A DNA stretch of 64,000 nt from RPQJ01 sp963731105 (GTDB lineage Bacteria > Pseudomonadota > Gammaproteobacteria > Steroidobacterales > Steroidobacteraceae). Under the pieces are notes generated by a model. It did no database searches. It was given only the letters and a program-made list of their open reading frames with translations, and was not told the origin of the DNA. The position numbers and the translations under genes were made by a program. The stretch covers positions 62,001 through 126,000 of the forward strand of contig CAVSUM010000005.1 in assembly GCA_963731105.1 (NCBI GenBank), given 5' to 3'. Positions 16,985 to 26,152 of the stretch are shown here, in pieces. The first letter of the stretch is position 1. Each line of letters starts with the position of its first letter.

Positions 16985-17403
16985 TGCGCGGCATGACGTT
17001 GGTCGAGTTGCTGGTGGTGGTGGTTCTGGTCGCTGTGCTGGCCACGGTCGCCATCCCCAGCTACCGCAGCCACGTGCTGCGCACCCACCGGGTCGAGGCC
17101 CGCACGGCGCTGCTGGCGCTCGCGGTGGCGCAAGAAAAGTTCTTCCTGCAGCACAACACCTATGCCACGCAAACGGAATTGTCGGTGGCACCACCAGACG
17201 GCCTCGGGCTGGCCGGCACCAGCGCGAATGCGCGGTATGTGCTGTCGATCGACAGTGCCAGCGAGTCGGACTACTCGGCTACGGCGACGGCCACGGGCGC
17301 CCAGGTGGCGGACCACGACTGCGCGAGCTTCAGTATCGATGCGCTCGGGCAACGCAGCGCGACCCGCCTCGACGGCAGCGCTTCCAGCACGTGCTGGAAC
17401 TGA
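16984..17403 (+). CDS. pilE: Type IV minor pilin PilE
   Basis: This 139-residue PilE-type minor pilin has a three-residue leader MRG, cleavage before MTLVELLVVVVLVAVLATVA, the IPSYRSHVLRTHRVEARTAL helix and a C-terminal disulfide pair (DHDCASFSID, SSTCWN). Met replaces the usual Phe at +1. Its TGA abuts the ispH stop so that the junction reads TGATCA with no bases between. Confidence 0.88.
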   Translation: MRGMTLVELLVVVVLVAVLATVAIPSYRSHVLRTHRVEARTALLALAVAQEKFFLQHNTYATQTELSVAPPDGLGLAGTSANARYVLSIDSASESDYSATATATGAQVADHDCASFSIDALGQRSATRLDGSASSTCWN

Positions 17404-18363
17404 TCAGGTCCTGCCGGGCGGCGAACGCACTGGCCGCAGCTCCCGCGGCAGCGCAAACACCACGTTCTCCTCGCGCCCGGTGACTTCCTCGGCGCCCTGC
17501 CCGCCCCACTCGCGCAGCCGTGCGACGACCCGCTGCACCAGCAGTTCGGGGGCCGACGCGCCAGCCGTCACGCCAACAGTAGCCTTGCCCTCGAACCACT
17601 CCGGGCGCAGGTCGTCGGGACCGTCGACCAGGTAGCCGGCCTTGCCGATTTTCTCTGCGATCTCGCGCAGCCGATTCGAGTTCGAGCTGCTGCGCGAGCC
17701 CACCACCACCACCACGTCGCAGTTCTCGACCAGCTTCTTCACCGCGTCCTGGCGGTTCTGCGTGGCGTAGCAGATGTCCTCCTTGCGCGGCGTGAGCAGC
17801 GTCGGGTAGCGGCGCTGCAGCGCCGCCAGCACCTCGGCCGTGTCGTCCACCGACAGCGTGGTCTGCGTCACGACGCCCACCCGCTCCGGGTCACGCACGT
17901 CGAGTTGCTCGACGTCAGCCACATCCTCGACCAGCACGATGCGGCCGCCCTGCGACTCGTCGAACTGCCCCATCGTGCCCTCGACCTCGGGGTGGCCCTC
18001 GTGGCCGATGAGGATCACGTCGCGACCCTCGCGCGCGTAGCGCGTCACCTCCATGTGCACCTTGGTCACCAGCGGGCAGGTGGCGTCGAACACGCGCAGC
18101 CCGCGCCGGCGCGCCTCGTCCTGCACCGCCTTGGCAACGCCGTGCGCGCTGAAGATCACGGTCGCGTCGGCCGGCACCTCGTCGAGTTCCTCGACGAACA
18201 CCGCGCCGAGGCTGCGCAGCCGGTCGACGACGAACTTGTTGTGCACCACCTCGTGGCGCACGTAGATCGGCGCGCCGAACAGCCCGATCGCGCGCTCGAC
18301 GATGTCGATGGCCCGGTCGACGCCGGCGCAGAAGCCGCGGGGATTGGCCAGCAGGATCTTCAT
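17404..18363 (-). CDS. ispH: 4-hydroxy-3-methylbut-2-enyl diphosphate reductase
   Basis: This 319-residue [4Fe-4S] enzyme performs the last step of the MEP pathway, forming IPP and DMAPP. The three cluster cysteines are seen in PRGFCAGVDRA, DATCPLVTKVH and DICYATQNRQ, and the substrate-binding SSNSNRL motif is present. Translation is coupled to lspA (ATGA overlap). The ileS-lspA-ispH order is conserved in gammaproteobacteria, except that the usual fkpB between lspA and ispH is missing. Confidence 0.97.
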   Translation of the reverse strand: MKILLANPRGFCAGVDRAIDIVERAIGLFGAPIYVRHEVVHNKFVVDRLRSLGAVFVEELDEVPADATVIFSAHGVAKAVQDEARRRGLRVFDATCPLVTKVHMEVTRYAREGRDVILIGHEGHPEVEGTMGQFDESQGGRIVLVEDVADVEQLDVRDPERVGVVTQTTLSVDDTAEVLAALQRRYPTLLTPRKEDICYATQNRQDAVKKLVENCDVVVVVGSRSSSNSNRLREIAEKIGKAGYLVDGPDDLRPEWFEGKATVGVTAGASAPELLVQRVVARLREWGGQGAEEVTGREENVVFALPRELRPVRSPPGRT

Positions 18364-18848
18364 GCCCGCTTCTCCCGGAACGCATCCAGGATCAGCAGCG
18401 CCGCGCCCACGGTGATGGCGCTATCGGCGATATTGAACGCCGGGAAGTAGGCCGCGCCCCAGTGCACGTGGATGAAATCCACGACGTAGCCGTGCGCGAG
18501 GCGGTCGATCACGTTGCCGAGCGCGCCGCCGAGGATCAGCGACAGCGACAGCGGCAGCAGTTTCTCGCCGCGCGGCGTGCGCCAGATCCACGCCACCAGC
18601 ACCACGCTCACCACGGCCGCAAGCCCGACGAAGAACCAGCGTTGCCAGCCGGAGGCGCCGGCCAGCAGGCTGAACGCGGCGCCGGTGTTGTGCAGCAGCG
18701 TGAAGTCGAGCACCGGCAGCACCTCGACCCGCTCGTACAGCTCGAGGAAGCGCGTCACCAGGAACTTGGTCGCCTGGTCGAGCACGATCACCACCAGCGA
18801 CAGCCACAGCCAGGCCGCCGGGTGCGTGCGCTGCACGATCGCGGGCAT
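18360..18848 (-). CDS. lspA: Lipoprotein signal peptidase (signal peptidase II)
   Basis: This 162-residue inner-membrane aspartyl protease has four helices and cleaves prolipoproteins. Conserved blocks are VLDQATKFLV, LHNTGAAFSLL, GGALGNVIDRLAHGYVVDFI and FNIADSAITVG; the catalytic aspartates are those of NVIDR and NIADS. The ATG at 18848 shares one base with the ileS stop. Confidence 0.96.
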   Translation of the reverse strand: MPAIVQRTHPAAWLWLSLVVIVLDQATKFLVTRFLELYERVEVLPVLDFTLLHNTGAAFSLLAGASGWQRWFFVGLAAVVSVVLVAWIWRTPRGEKLLPLSLSLILGGALGNVIDRLAHGYVVDFIHVHWGAAYFPAFNIADSAITVGAALLILDAFREKRA

Positions 18849-21669
18849 CACGCGAAGCGCCGGGTCTCGCCGGCACCATCGAGATTCACCACGCAGCGGC
18901 TGCATAGCTCCGGATGCTGCGCATCCGAGCCCACATCGGCACGCTTGTGCCAGCAACGGACGCACTTGGTCGCGGTGCTGGCGTGCACGCGCAGCCACGC
19001 GCCGGTCTCGGCGGCCGGGTCGGCCGGCACCGCGTCCGCGGGCCGCGATTCGGCCGGATGCACGTGCGCCTCCGACGTGATCAGCACGAAGCGCAGTTCG
19101 TCGCCGAGCGGCGTGAGCGCCTTGCGCACCTCGGGGGTGGCGTACAGCTCCACGACCGCATCGAGCGGCGCGCCGATCGCACCGGCCACGCGCAACCGTT
19201 CGAGCTCGCGCAGCACGCCGGCGCGCACCGCCAGTACCGCCGTCCAGTCGACCGTCGTCGCGGCCGCCTCGCCGGCCGGCAGCTCGGCCCAGGTCGTGAA
19301 GAACACCGACTCGGCGCGCGCCCCCGGCATGAAGCGCCAGATCTCCTCGGCCGTGAACGACAGGATCGGCGCGAGCCAGCGCACCATCGCCTCGAGCACG
19401 TGGTGCATCGCGGTCTGCGCGGAGCGTCGTGCCGGGCCGTGCTTGGGCGTGGTGTACAGGCGGTCCTTGATCACGTCGAGGTAGAAGCCGCCGAGGTCCA
19501 CCACGCAGAAGTTGTGCACCTTCTGGTAGATGAGGTGGAAATCGTAGTTGCGGTACGCGGCCACCACTTCGTCCTGCAGCTCGCGGGTGCGGGCAATTGC
19601 CCAGCGGTCGAGATCGACGAGGCCAGTCAGCGGCACCGCGTCGCGAGCCGGGTCGAAGCCCGACAGGTTGCCGAGCAGGAAGCGCGCGGTGTTGCGGATG
19701 CGCCGGTAGGAATCCGCCATGCGCTTCAGGATCTCGTCCGAGACGCTGATCTCGTTGGCGTAGTCGGTCGAGGCCACCCACAGCCGCAACACGTCGGCGC
19801 CAAGCGTGCTCACCACCTTCTGCGGCAGGATCACGTTGCCGAGCGACTTCGACATCTTGCGGCCCTTGTCGTCCACCGTGAAGCCGTGCGTCAGCACGGC
19901 CTTGTACGGCGCGTGGCCCTTCTGCGCGACACAGGTGAGCAGCGAGCTGTGGAACCAGCCGCGGTGCTGGTCGGAGCCCTCGAGGTACAGGTCGGCCGGA
20001 TTAAGCACTTCGGGACGCATCTTCGTCACGCAGTGGTGCGACACGCCGGAGTCGACCCACACGTCCATGATGTCGGGCACCTTCTCGTACTGCTCCGCCT
20101 CCGCGCCGAGCAGCTCACGCGGGTCGAGTTCGAACCAGGCGTCGATACCGCCCTGCTCCACCAGGTCCGCGACACGCTCCACCAGCTCGGCGGTGCGCGG
20201 GTGCCGCTCGCCGGTCTCACGATGCACGAACAGCGCGAGCGGCACGCCCCAGCGGCGCTGCCGCGAGATGCACCAGTCGGGACGGCCGGCGATCATACCG
20301 GTGATGCGCTGCTCGCCCCAGTCGGGCATCCAGTGCACCTTGCGGATCTCGGCGAGCGCCGCCTCGCGCAGCCCCGCCTGTTCCATGCTGATGAACCACT
20401 GCGGCGTGGCGCGGAAGATCACCGGCGTCTTGTGCCGCCAGCAATGCGGATAACTGTGGCGGAACGGCTCGTGGTGCAGCAGAGTGCCGCGCTCGTCGAG
20501 CACCGCCACGACCTTCGGGTTGGCGTCGAACACCTTCTCGCCAGCGAACAGCGGCGTGGCCGGCAGGAAGCGACCGTCGTTGCCGACCGGGTTGTCGACC
20601 GGCAGCGAGTAACGCTGGCCGACAACGAAATCCTCCTGGCCGTGGCCCGGCGCCGTGTGTACCGCGCCGGTGCCGCTGTCGAGCGTGACGTGCTCGCCGA
20701 GGATCACCGGCACTTCGCGGTCGTAGAACGGGTGGCGCAGGCGCGCGCCCTCGAGCGCGGCACCCTTCGCGCGGGCCAGCTCGCGCGAGTTGGTCACGCC
20801 GGCGCGCTTGAGCACGGACTCCGCCAGCTCGGACGCGAGCAACAGCAGTTCGTGGCCCGCGGCTGACGCGACGGCGAGCAGCGAGTATTCGTACTCGGGA
20901 TGCAGCGCGACGGCCTGGTTGGCGGGCAAGGTCCAGGGGGTCGTGGTCCAGATCACGACGCTGGCGCGCTGTCCGGGCGGCACGGCAATGCCCATGCGCC
21001 GTGCCAGATCGGCGCGATCCAGGAACTCGAACCGCACGTCGATCGAGGGCGACGTGCGCTCCTCGTACTCGACCTCCGCCTCGGCCAGCGCCGAGCGGCA
21101 ATCGAGGCACCAGTGCACGGGCTTGTAGCCCTTGTAGAGGTGGCCGTTGCGGATGATCTGCGCGAAGGCTCGCAGCTGCTCGGCCTCGTAGCGCGGCTGC
21201 AGCGTCATGTACGGCTGGTCCCAGTCGCCCATCACGCCGAGGCGGATGAAGTCGCGGCGCTGCACGTCGACCTGCTCGAGCGCGAAATCGCGGCATTCTG
21301 CCGGAACGCCTTCGCGTCGAGCAGCTTCGCTTCCTTGCCGCCCGCCTTCTCGACCGCGTGCTCGATCGGCAGGCCATGGCAGTCCCAGCCCGGCACGTAC
21401 GGCGCGTCGTGGCCGTCGAGCGAGCGCGACTTGACGATGATGTCCTTCAGGACCTTGTTCACCGCGTGGCCGATGTGGATCGCGCCGTTGGCGTACGGCG
21501 GACCGTCGTGCAGGATGAACGGCGGCCGGCCTTGGGCGACCTCGCGCAGCTTGCGATAGGTGCCGTGCTCCTCCCACCAGGCCAGCATCTCGGGCTCGCG
21601 GCGCGCGAGGTCGGCCTTCATCGGAAAGGCGGTGTCGGGGAGGTTGACGGTGTTCTTGTAGTCGGCCAT
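18848..21669 (-). CDS. ileS: Isoleucyl-tRNA synthetase (apparent single-base frameshift)
   Basis: This essential cytoplasmic class I synthetase charges tRNA-Ile. The start at 21669 gives MADYKNTVNLPDTAFPMKAD, then PPYANGAIHIGHAVNKVL (HIGH motif). Downstream come the editing domain, KMSKSLGNV and a C-terminal zinc finger (CVRC...CSRC). The frame breaks near 21296: FRQN continues as AAISRSS in one frame, but the expected CRDFALEQVDVQRRDFIRLG lies one base away. Restoring one base between CAGAA and TGC gives a full-length protein of about 940 residues. As the enzyme is indispensable and no second copy is seen, a sequence error is likely. Confidence 0.95.
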
Positions 21670-21690
21670 CGGGAAAGGGGGTAATGACTA

Positions 21691-21704
21691 GGGGATAGGG
21701 GATA
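21691..21704 (-). repeat. Degenerate heptamer repeat GGGGATA x2
   Basis: Two units of GGGGATA, followed by GTGAGCGG, sit in the 79-base gap between ribF and ileS. They differ from the GCGGATA family by one base per unit and keep the flanking GATAGTG. Confidence 0.7.
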
Positions 21705-21748
21705 GTGAGCGGGGCATACTGAACGAAAAGTCCAGAATTTTCCAGATG

Positions 21749-22675
21749 TTAGATACCCAGGATGGCGCGGGCGGCGGCGGCGTCGCGGTGCATCTGCGCC
21801 ACCAGCGCGTCGAGCGAGTCGAACTTCTGCTCGTCGCGCAGGCGCTGCACGAAGTCGACGTTGAGGTAACGGCCGTACAGGTCGCCGTCGAAGTCGAACA
21901 GGTGGACCTCGAGCAGCGGGTCGGTGCCGTTGATGGTCGGGCGTGTGCCGAGGCTCACCACGGCCGGGTGATCCACGAGACCCGCGCCGTGCACCCGGAC
22001 CGCGAAGATGCCCCACAGCGGCACCACTTTACGATGCAGCGCCAGGTTCGCCGTGGGATAGCCGAGCTTGCGGCCGAGCTGCTGGCCGCGGCGCACGCGG
22101 CCCGCCATGCGATAAGGCCGGCCGAGCAGCCGGGTCGCACGGTCGAGGTCGCCCCGGTTGAGCGCCTCGCGCAGCAACGAGCTGCTGATGCGTTCGCCGC
22201 CGAGCAGGAACTGCTCGACCTCCTGCACCGTGAATCCGTGCCGGGCACCGGCCTCGCGCAACGTCGCAATCGTGCCCTCGCGGCGCCGCGCGAAGTGGAA
22301 GTCGTGCCCCACCACGAGGTGCCGCACGCCGAGGCCCTCCACCAGCAGGCGGTCGACGAACTCGGTGGCCGCCATGCCCTGCATGCGCCGATCGAAGCGC
22401 AGCACCAGCACGCGGTCCACGCCGTACAGCTCGAGCGCCTGCAGCTTCTCGCGCAGGCGCGTCAGACGCGACGGCGCAGTCGCTCCCTCGAAGAACTCGC
22501 GCGGGGTCGGCTCGAAAGTGACCACCACCGCTGGCAGGCCCATTTCGTCTGCCCGCGCGCGGACGGCGGCGAGCATGTGCTGGTGGCCGAGGTGCACACC
22601 GTCGTAGTTGCCGATGGTCGCCACGCAGCCGCGGTGGCGCTCGCGCAGGTTGTGCAGCCCGCGGACCAGCTCCAT
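21749..22675 (-). CDS. ribF: Bifunctional riboflavin kinase/FAD synthetase
   Basis: This 308-residue cytoplasmic enzyme makes FMN and then FAD. The N-terminal adenylyltransferase shows ATIGNYDGVHLGHQHML and VVGHDFHFARRREG; the C-terminal kinase shows GRPYRMAGRVRRGQQLGRKLGYPTAN in outline, plus GTRPTI and VHLFDF. The start shares one base with the murJ stop. It sits between murJ and ileS, as in Pseudomonas. Confidence 0.96.
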   Translation of the reverse strand: MELVRGLHNLRERHRGCVATIGNYDGVHLGHQHMLAAVRARADEMGLPAVVVTFEPTPREFFEGATAPSRLTRLREKLQALELYGVDRVLVLRFDRRMQGMAATEFVDRLLVEGLGVRHLVVGHDFHFARRREGTIATLREAGARHGFTVQEVEQFLLGGERISSSLLREALNRGDLDRATRLLGRPYRMAGRVRRGQQLGRKLGYPTANLALHRKVVPLWGIFAVRVHGAGLVDHPAVVSLGTRPTINGTDPLLEVHLFDFDGDLYGRYLNVDFVQRLRDEQKFDSLDALVAQMHRDAAAARAILGI

Positions 22676-24249
22676 CAGGGTCCTGCCGGCCGCACGCGCA
22701 GTTCACGCAGGCGCATGCCTAGCACGTACAGCGTGCCGAAGTAGAGCCCCGCACCGCCCACCACCAGCAGCGCCATCCACTGGATGCGCGACCACGCACC
22801 CATCGCGATCCAGCGCTCGGTGTCGCCCGCGACGAACCACAGGAACGCGGTCATCAGCACCACGCCCGCGAGCACCTGCCACAGCATGCGGCGCCAGCCT
22901 GGCGCATGGTGCAGCACACCCTGCTTGCGCAGCCCGCGATACAGCATGGTCGAGTTGTACCAGGCGCCGATGGCGTTGTTGAGCGCGAGCAGCGCGTGCA
23001 GCCCGGGGCGGTCCGGGTACGCGAAAGCCAGAGGTAGCACCACCAGCAGGTTGAGCGCCATATTGACGCTGAGTGCCTGGATGCCGATGCGCACCGGTGT
23101 GCGCGTGTCCTGGCGCGCGAAGTACCCCGGCGCCAGCACCTTGACCATGCTGAAGGCGAGCAGGCCGGAGGCATAAGCGGTGAGCGCCAGCGCCGCCATG
23201 CGCACGTCGAGCGCATTGAACTCGCCGTAGTGGAACAGCGTTACCGTCAGCGGCCCAGCGAGCACGAGCAGCGCCGCCGTCGCCGGCAGCACCACTACGA
23301 CCACCAGCCGCAGCGCCCAATCGAGCGTCGCCGTGAAGCGATCCGGCGCCTGCGCCGCATGGTGCGCCGCGAGCCCGGGCAGGATCACGGTGGCCAGCGC
23401 GATGCTGAACACGCCTAACGGGAACTCCATCAGCCGGTCGGCGTAGTACAGCCACGCGATGCTGCCGGTGGCCAGGAACGAGGCAATCAGCACGTCGAGC
23501 AGCAGCGCGACCTGCGACACGGACGAGCCGAAGATCGCCGGCAGCATCAGCCGCCCGATCTTCTTCACGCCCTCGTGGCCCCAGCGCCAGCGCGGCCGGC
23601 GCAGCAGGCCGAGCTTCGCCAGGAATGGCACCTGGAACGCGAGCTGCACCATGCCCGACACGAACACGCCGACCGCGAGCACCACGCCCGGCTGCTCGAA
23701 CGACGGCGCGATCCACGCAGCGAACACGATCATCACCAGGTTCATCAGCGTCGAGGTGAGCGCCGGCACCGCGAACTTGCCGTAGCTGTTGAGCACGCCG
23801 CCCGCCAGCGCGGCGAGCGAGACGAACAGCAGGTACGGGAAGGTCCAGCGCAGCATCTCGACCGTCAGGTCGAACTTGCCCTCGTCCACCCGGAAGCCGG
23901 GCGCGAACATCAGCACCAGCAGCGGCGCCGCCACCACGCCGACGATGGTCACGACGGTGAGGAACCACGCCAGGGTGCCGGCCGCACCGTCGACCAGCTC
24001 GCGCACCTCGTCGTGCGACCGCTGCACCTTGTACTCGGAGACCACCGGCACGAAGGCCTGCGAGAAGGCGCCCTCGGCGAACAGCCGGCGCATGAAATTG
24101 GGGATCTTGAACGCCACCAGGAAGGCGTCCATCAGCAACCCGGCGCCGAACATGCGCGAATACACCATGTCGCGCAGCAGCCCGGTCACCCGCGACAGCA
24201 GGGTGAAGGCGCCGACGATGCTGGTGCTTCTGAAAAAACCGCCGCTCAA
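22675..24249 (-). CDS. murJ: Lipid II flippase MurJ
   Basis: This 524-residue polytopic membrane protein flips lipid II across the inner membrane for peptidoglycan synthesis. It has the MurJ/MviN opening STSIVGAFTLLSRVTGLLRD, then FKIPNFMRRLFAEGAFSQAF and about 14 helices. No ATG is available at the right place; a TTG at 24249 preceded by GAGGA six bases upstream fits both length and ribosome binding, so TTG is proposed as the start. It is transcribed divergently from rpsT and coupled to ribF. Confidence 0.94.
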   Translation of the reverse strand: MSGGFFRSTSIVGAFTLLSRVTGLLRDMVYSRMFGAGLLMDAFLVAFKIPNFMRRLFAEGAFSQAFVPVVSEYKVQRSHDEVRELVDGAAGTLAWFLTVVTIVGVVAAPLLVLMFAPGFRVDEGKFDLTVEMLRWTFPYLLFVSLAALAGGVLNSYGKFAVPALTSTLMNLVMIVFAAWIAPSFEQPGVVLAVGVFVSGMVQLAFQVPFLAKLGLLRRPRWRWGHEGVKKIGRLMLPAIFGSSVSQVALLLDVLIASFLATGSIAWLYYADRLMEFPLGVFSIALATVILPGLAAHHAAQAPDRFTATLDWALRLVVVVVLPATAALLVLAGPLTVTLFHYGEFNALDVRMAALALTAYASGLLAFSMVKVLAPGYFARQDTRTPVRIGIQALSVNMALNLLVVLPLAFAYPDRPGLHALLALNNAIGAWYNSTMLYRGLRKQGVLHHAPGWRRMLWQVLAGVVLMTAFLWFVAGDTERWIAMGAWSRIQWMALLVVGGAGLYFGTLYVLGMRLRELRVRPAGP

Positions 24250-24322
24250 GCGGGGTCCTCGGGGGCTGACGGGGCTCGGGCGGCCGGATTGGGGGGCATG
24301 CCGCCGGCCACTATAGCGAGGG

Positions 24323-24351
24323 TTGACCGGATGCGCATCCTCGGACAAAAT
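24323..24351 (+). promoter_or_regulatory. Predicted sigma70 promoter of rpsT
   Basis: TTGACC (24323-24328) and CAAAAT (24346-24351) are separated by exactly 17 bases. Transcription would begin near 24358, giving a leader of about 20 bases that carries AGGAG at 24364-24368. Confidence 0.7.
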
Positions 24352-24376
24352 GCGCGGCTCACTAGGAGACCGATTC

Positions 24377-24646
24377 GTGGCCAACATCAAGTCCGCAGAA
24401 AAGCGCGCCAAGCAGGCCGTCAAGCGTCGCGCCCACAACATGGCCGCCCGCTCCCGCCTGCGCACCTCGATCAAGAAGGTGCTCAACGCCGTCGAAGCGG
24501 GCCAGAAGGACGAGGCCGCCGCGGCGCTCAAGTCCGCCCAGCCGGTCATCGACACCATGGTCACCAAGGGCATCATCCACGCCAACAAGGCGGCGCGGCA
24601 CAAGCGCGAACTGAACTCGAAGGTGAAGGCGCTCGCGGCCAAGTAG
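24377..24646 (+). CDS. rpsT: 30S ribosomal protein S20
   Basis: This 89-residue basic protein binds 16S rRNA early in 30S assembly. The sequence starts VANIKSAEKRAKQAVKRR and ends KRELNSKVKALAAK, typical of S20. The GTG at 24377, eight bases after AGGAG, matches the family N-terminus; starts further upstream would add a non-homologous tail. It is a single-gene unit with its own promoter and terminator. Confidence 0.97.
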   Translation: MANIKSAEKRAKQAVKRRAHNMAARSRLRTSIKKVLNAVEAGQKDEAAAALKSAQPVIDTMVTKGIIHANKAARHKRELNSKVKALAAK

Positions 24647-24668
24647 GCCCCGCCCAGTCCTTCCGAAG

Positions 24669-24692
24669 AAGCCGGCCTCGCGCCGGCTTTTT
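24669..24692 (+). terminator. Rho-independent terminator of rpsT
   Basis: Stem AAGCCGGC (24669-24676) / GCCGGCTT (24682-24689) with a 5-base loop, ending in a run of five T. It may also act weakly for obgE from the other side. Confidence 0.9.
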
Positions 24693-24720
24693 CATGCCCG
24701 CGGCCAGCGCGCGGCCCGGC

Positions 24721-25752
24721 CTACGACTCCGCCGGCTCCGCCTCGAACTCGTCGAGACGCCGCATCACTGCCTGGCACAGCTCGCGGGTGCCCGCGCGCG
24801 TGACGCCGGAGATGCGGAACACCGGCCCCTTCCAGCGCAGGCGTCGCACGATCTCCTTGCAGCGCTTCTCGGCCTCGGGCGGCGGCATCAGGTCGAGCTT
24901 GTTCAGCACCAGCCAGCGCTCGCGGGCGGCGAGGTCCGGGCCGAACTTCTTCAACTCTGCCGCGATGGCGCGCGCGTCCTTGACCGGGTCGGCCTCCGGA
25001 TCGGGCGGCGCGATGTCCACGAGGTGCAGCAGCAGGCGCGTGCGCTGCAGGTGCTTGAGGAAGCGGATGCCGAGGCCGGCGCCCTCCGCCGCCCCTTCGA
25101 TCAGGCCGGGAATGTCGGCCATCACGAAGCTCTTCTGCTCGCCCACGTACACCACGCCGAGGTTCGGGTGCAGCGTGGTGAACGGGTAGTCGGCGATGCG
25201 CGGCCGCGCCGCCGACACCACGCTGATCAGCGTCGACTTGCCGGCGTTGGGCAGGCCGAGCAGCCCCACGTCCGCGATCAGCTTCAGCTCGAGCCGCAGC
25301 TCGCGTTTCTCGCCCGGGAATCCCGGCGTAGCGCGCCGCGGCGTGCGATTGGTGCTGGTCTTGAAATGCTGGTTGCCGAGCCCGCCCTTGCCGCCGCGCG
25401 CGACCAGGATGCGCTCGCCATCGTGCGTCAGGTCACCGAGGGTTTCCTCGGTCTCGGTGTCGTAGATCACCGTGCCCACCGGCACCACCACCTCGAGATC
25501 TTCACCACCGCGGCCGCTGCAGTCGGCGCTGCCGCCCGGCTCGCCGTTCGGCGACTTGAACGTGCGCTGGTAGCGGAAGTCCGCGAGGGTGTTCAGCCCC
25601 TTGCGAGCGATGACGTAGATGCTGCCGCCCGTGCCGCCATCGCCGCCGTCCGGCCCGCCGAACGGAATGAACTTCTCGCGGCGGAAGCTGACCATGCCGC
25701 GTCCGCCGTTACCGGCCTGGACCTTGATCGTGGCTTCGTCGACGAACTTCAT
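24721..25752 (-). CDS. obgE: GTPase ObgE/CgtA
   Basis: This 343-residue ribosome-associated GTPase has the glycine-rich Obg fold (MKFVDEATIKVQAGNGGRGM, FGGPDGGDGGTGG) followed by a G domain with GLPNAGKSTL, DIPGLIEGA and NKLDLM. It is needed for 50S maturation and stress control. The ATG at 25752 fits the family. It lies downstream of rplU-rpmA on the same strand; the spacer contains a terminator and a heptamer repeat, so it may also have its own promoter. Confidence 0.97.
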   Translation of the reverse strand: MKFVDEATIKVQAGNGGRGMVSFRREKFIPFGGPDGGDGGTGGSIYVIARKGLNTLADFRYQRTFKSPNGEPGGSADCSGRGGEDLEVVVPVGTVIYDTETEETLGDLTHDGERILVARGGKGGLGNQHFKTSTNRTPRRATPGFPGEKRELRLELKLIADVGLLGLPNAGKSTLISVVSAARPRIADYPFTTLHPNLGVVYVGEQKSFVMADIPGLIEGAAEGAGLGIRFLKHLQRTRLLLHLVDIAPPDPEADPVKDARAIAAELKKFGPDLAARERWLVLNKLDLMPPPEAEKRCKEIVRRLRWKGPVFRISGVTRAGTRELCQAVMRRLDEFEAEPAES

Positions 25753-25759
25753 GGGGGAA

Positions 25760-25787
25760 GCGGATAGCGGATAGCGGATAGCGGATA
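25760..25787 (-). repeat. Heptamer tandem repeat GCGGATA x4
   Basis: Four exact units in the leader of obgE, preceded by GGGAA and followed by GTGAAG. The flanks match the arrays at 9.3 and 12 kb (GGAAGCGGATA...GATAGTG). Here the array is single and intergenic, a few bases upstream of the obgE ATG, where it could mask ribosome binding. Confidence 0.93.
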
Positions 25788-25814
25788 GTGAAGAGCAGGA
25801 CACCCGGAAATGCA

Positions 25815-25838
25815 AAGGCCCCGGGGTGCCGGGGCCTT
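25815..25838 (-). terminator. Terminator hairpin after rpmA
   Basis: A 10-bp perfect stem AAGGCCCCGG/CCGGGGCCTT with a 4-base loop, 26 bases after the rpmA stop on the minus strand. It is followed there by TTGCATTT, a weak T-rich tail. Confidence 0.8.
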
Positions 25839-25863
25839 CGCGCCAAACAGGTGTCGCGCCGGC

Positions 25864-26127
25864 TCAGTTCGTGGCGGGATCCACGAACACGTGCACACGC
25901 TGCTCCGGACCCTTGCGGCGGAAGTTGACGGTGCCATCGGTGAGCGCAAACAACGTATGGTCGGTGCCGATGCCGACGTTGTCGCCCGCACGGTACTGCG
26001 TGCCGCGCTGGCGCACGATGATGTTGCCCGCGACCACGCGCTGGCCGCCGAACTTCTTCAGGCCCAGTCGCTTGCTCTCGGACTCGCGACCGTTCTTGGT
26101 ACTGCCGCCTGCCTTTTTATGTGCCAT
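25864..26127 (-). CDS. rpmA: 50S ribosomal protein L27
   Basis: This 87-residue L27 begins MAHKKAGGSTKNGRESESKR and contains LGLKKFGGQRVVAGNII and VGIGTDHTLFAL. Its N-terminus reaches the peptidyl transferase centre. It follows rplU by 25 bases in the standard rplU-rpmA operon. Confidence 0.98.
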   Translation of the reverse strand: MAHKKAGGSTKNGRESESKRLGLKKFGGQRVVAGNIIVRQRGTQYRAGDNVGIGTDHTLFALTDGTVNFRRKGPEQRVHVFVDPATN

Positions 26128-26152
26128 GGCTGTCTCCTCGAGGGCGCCGGGC

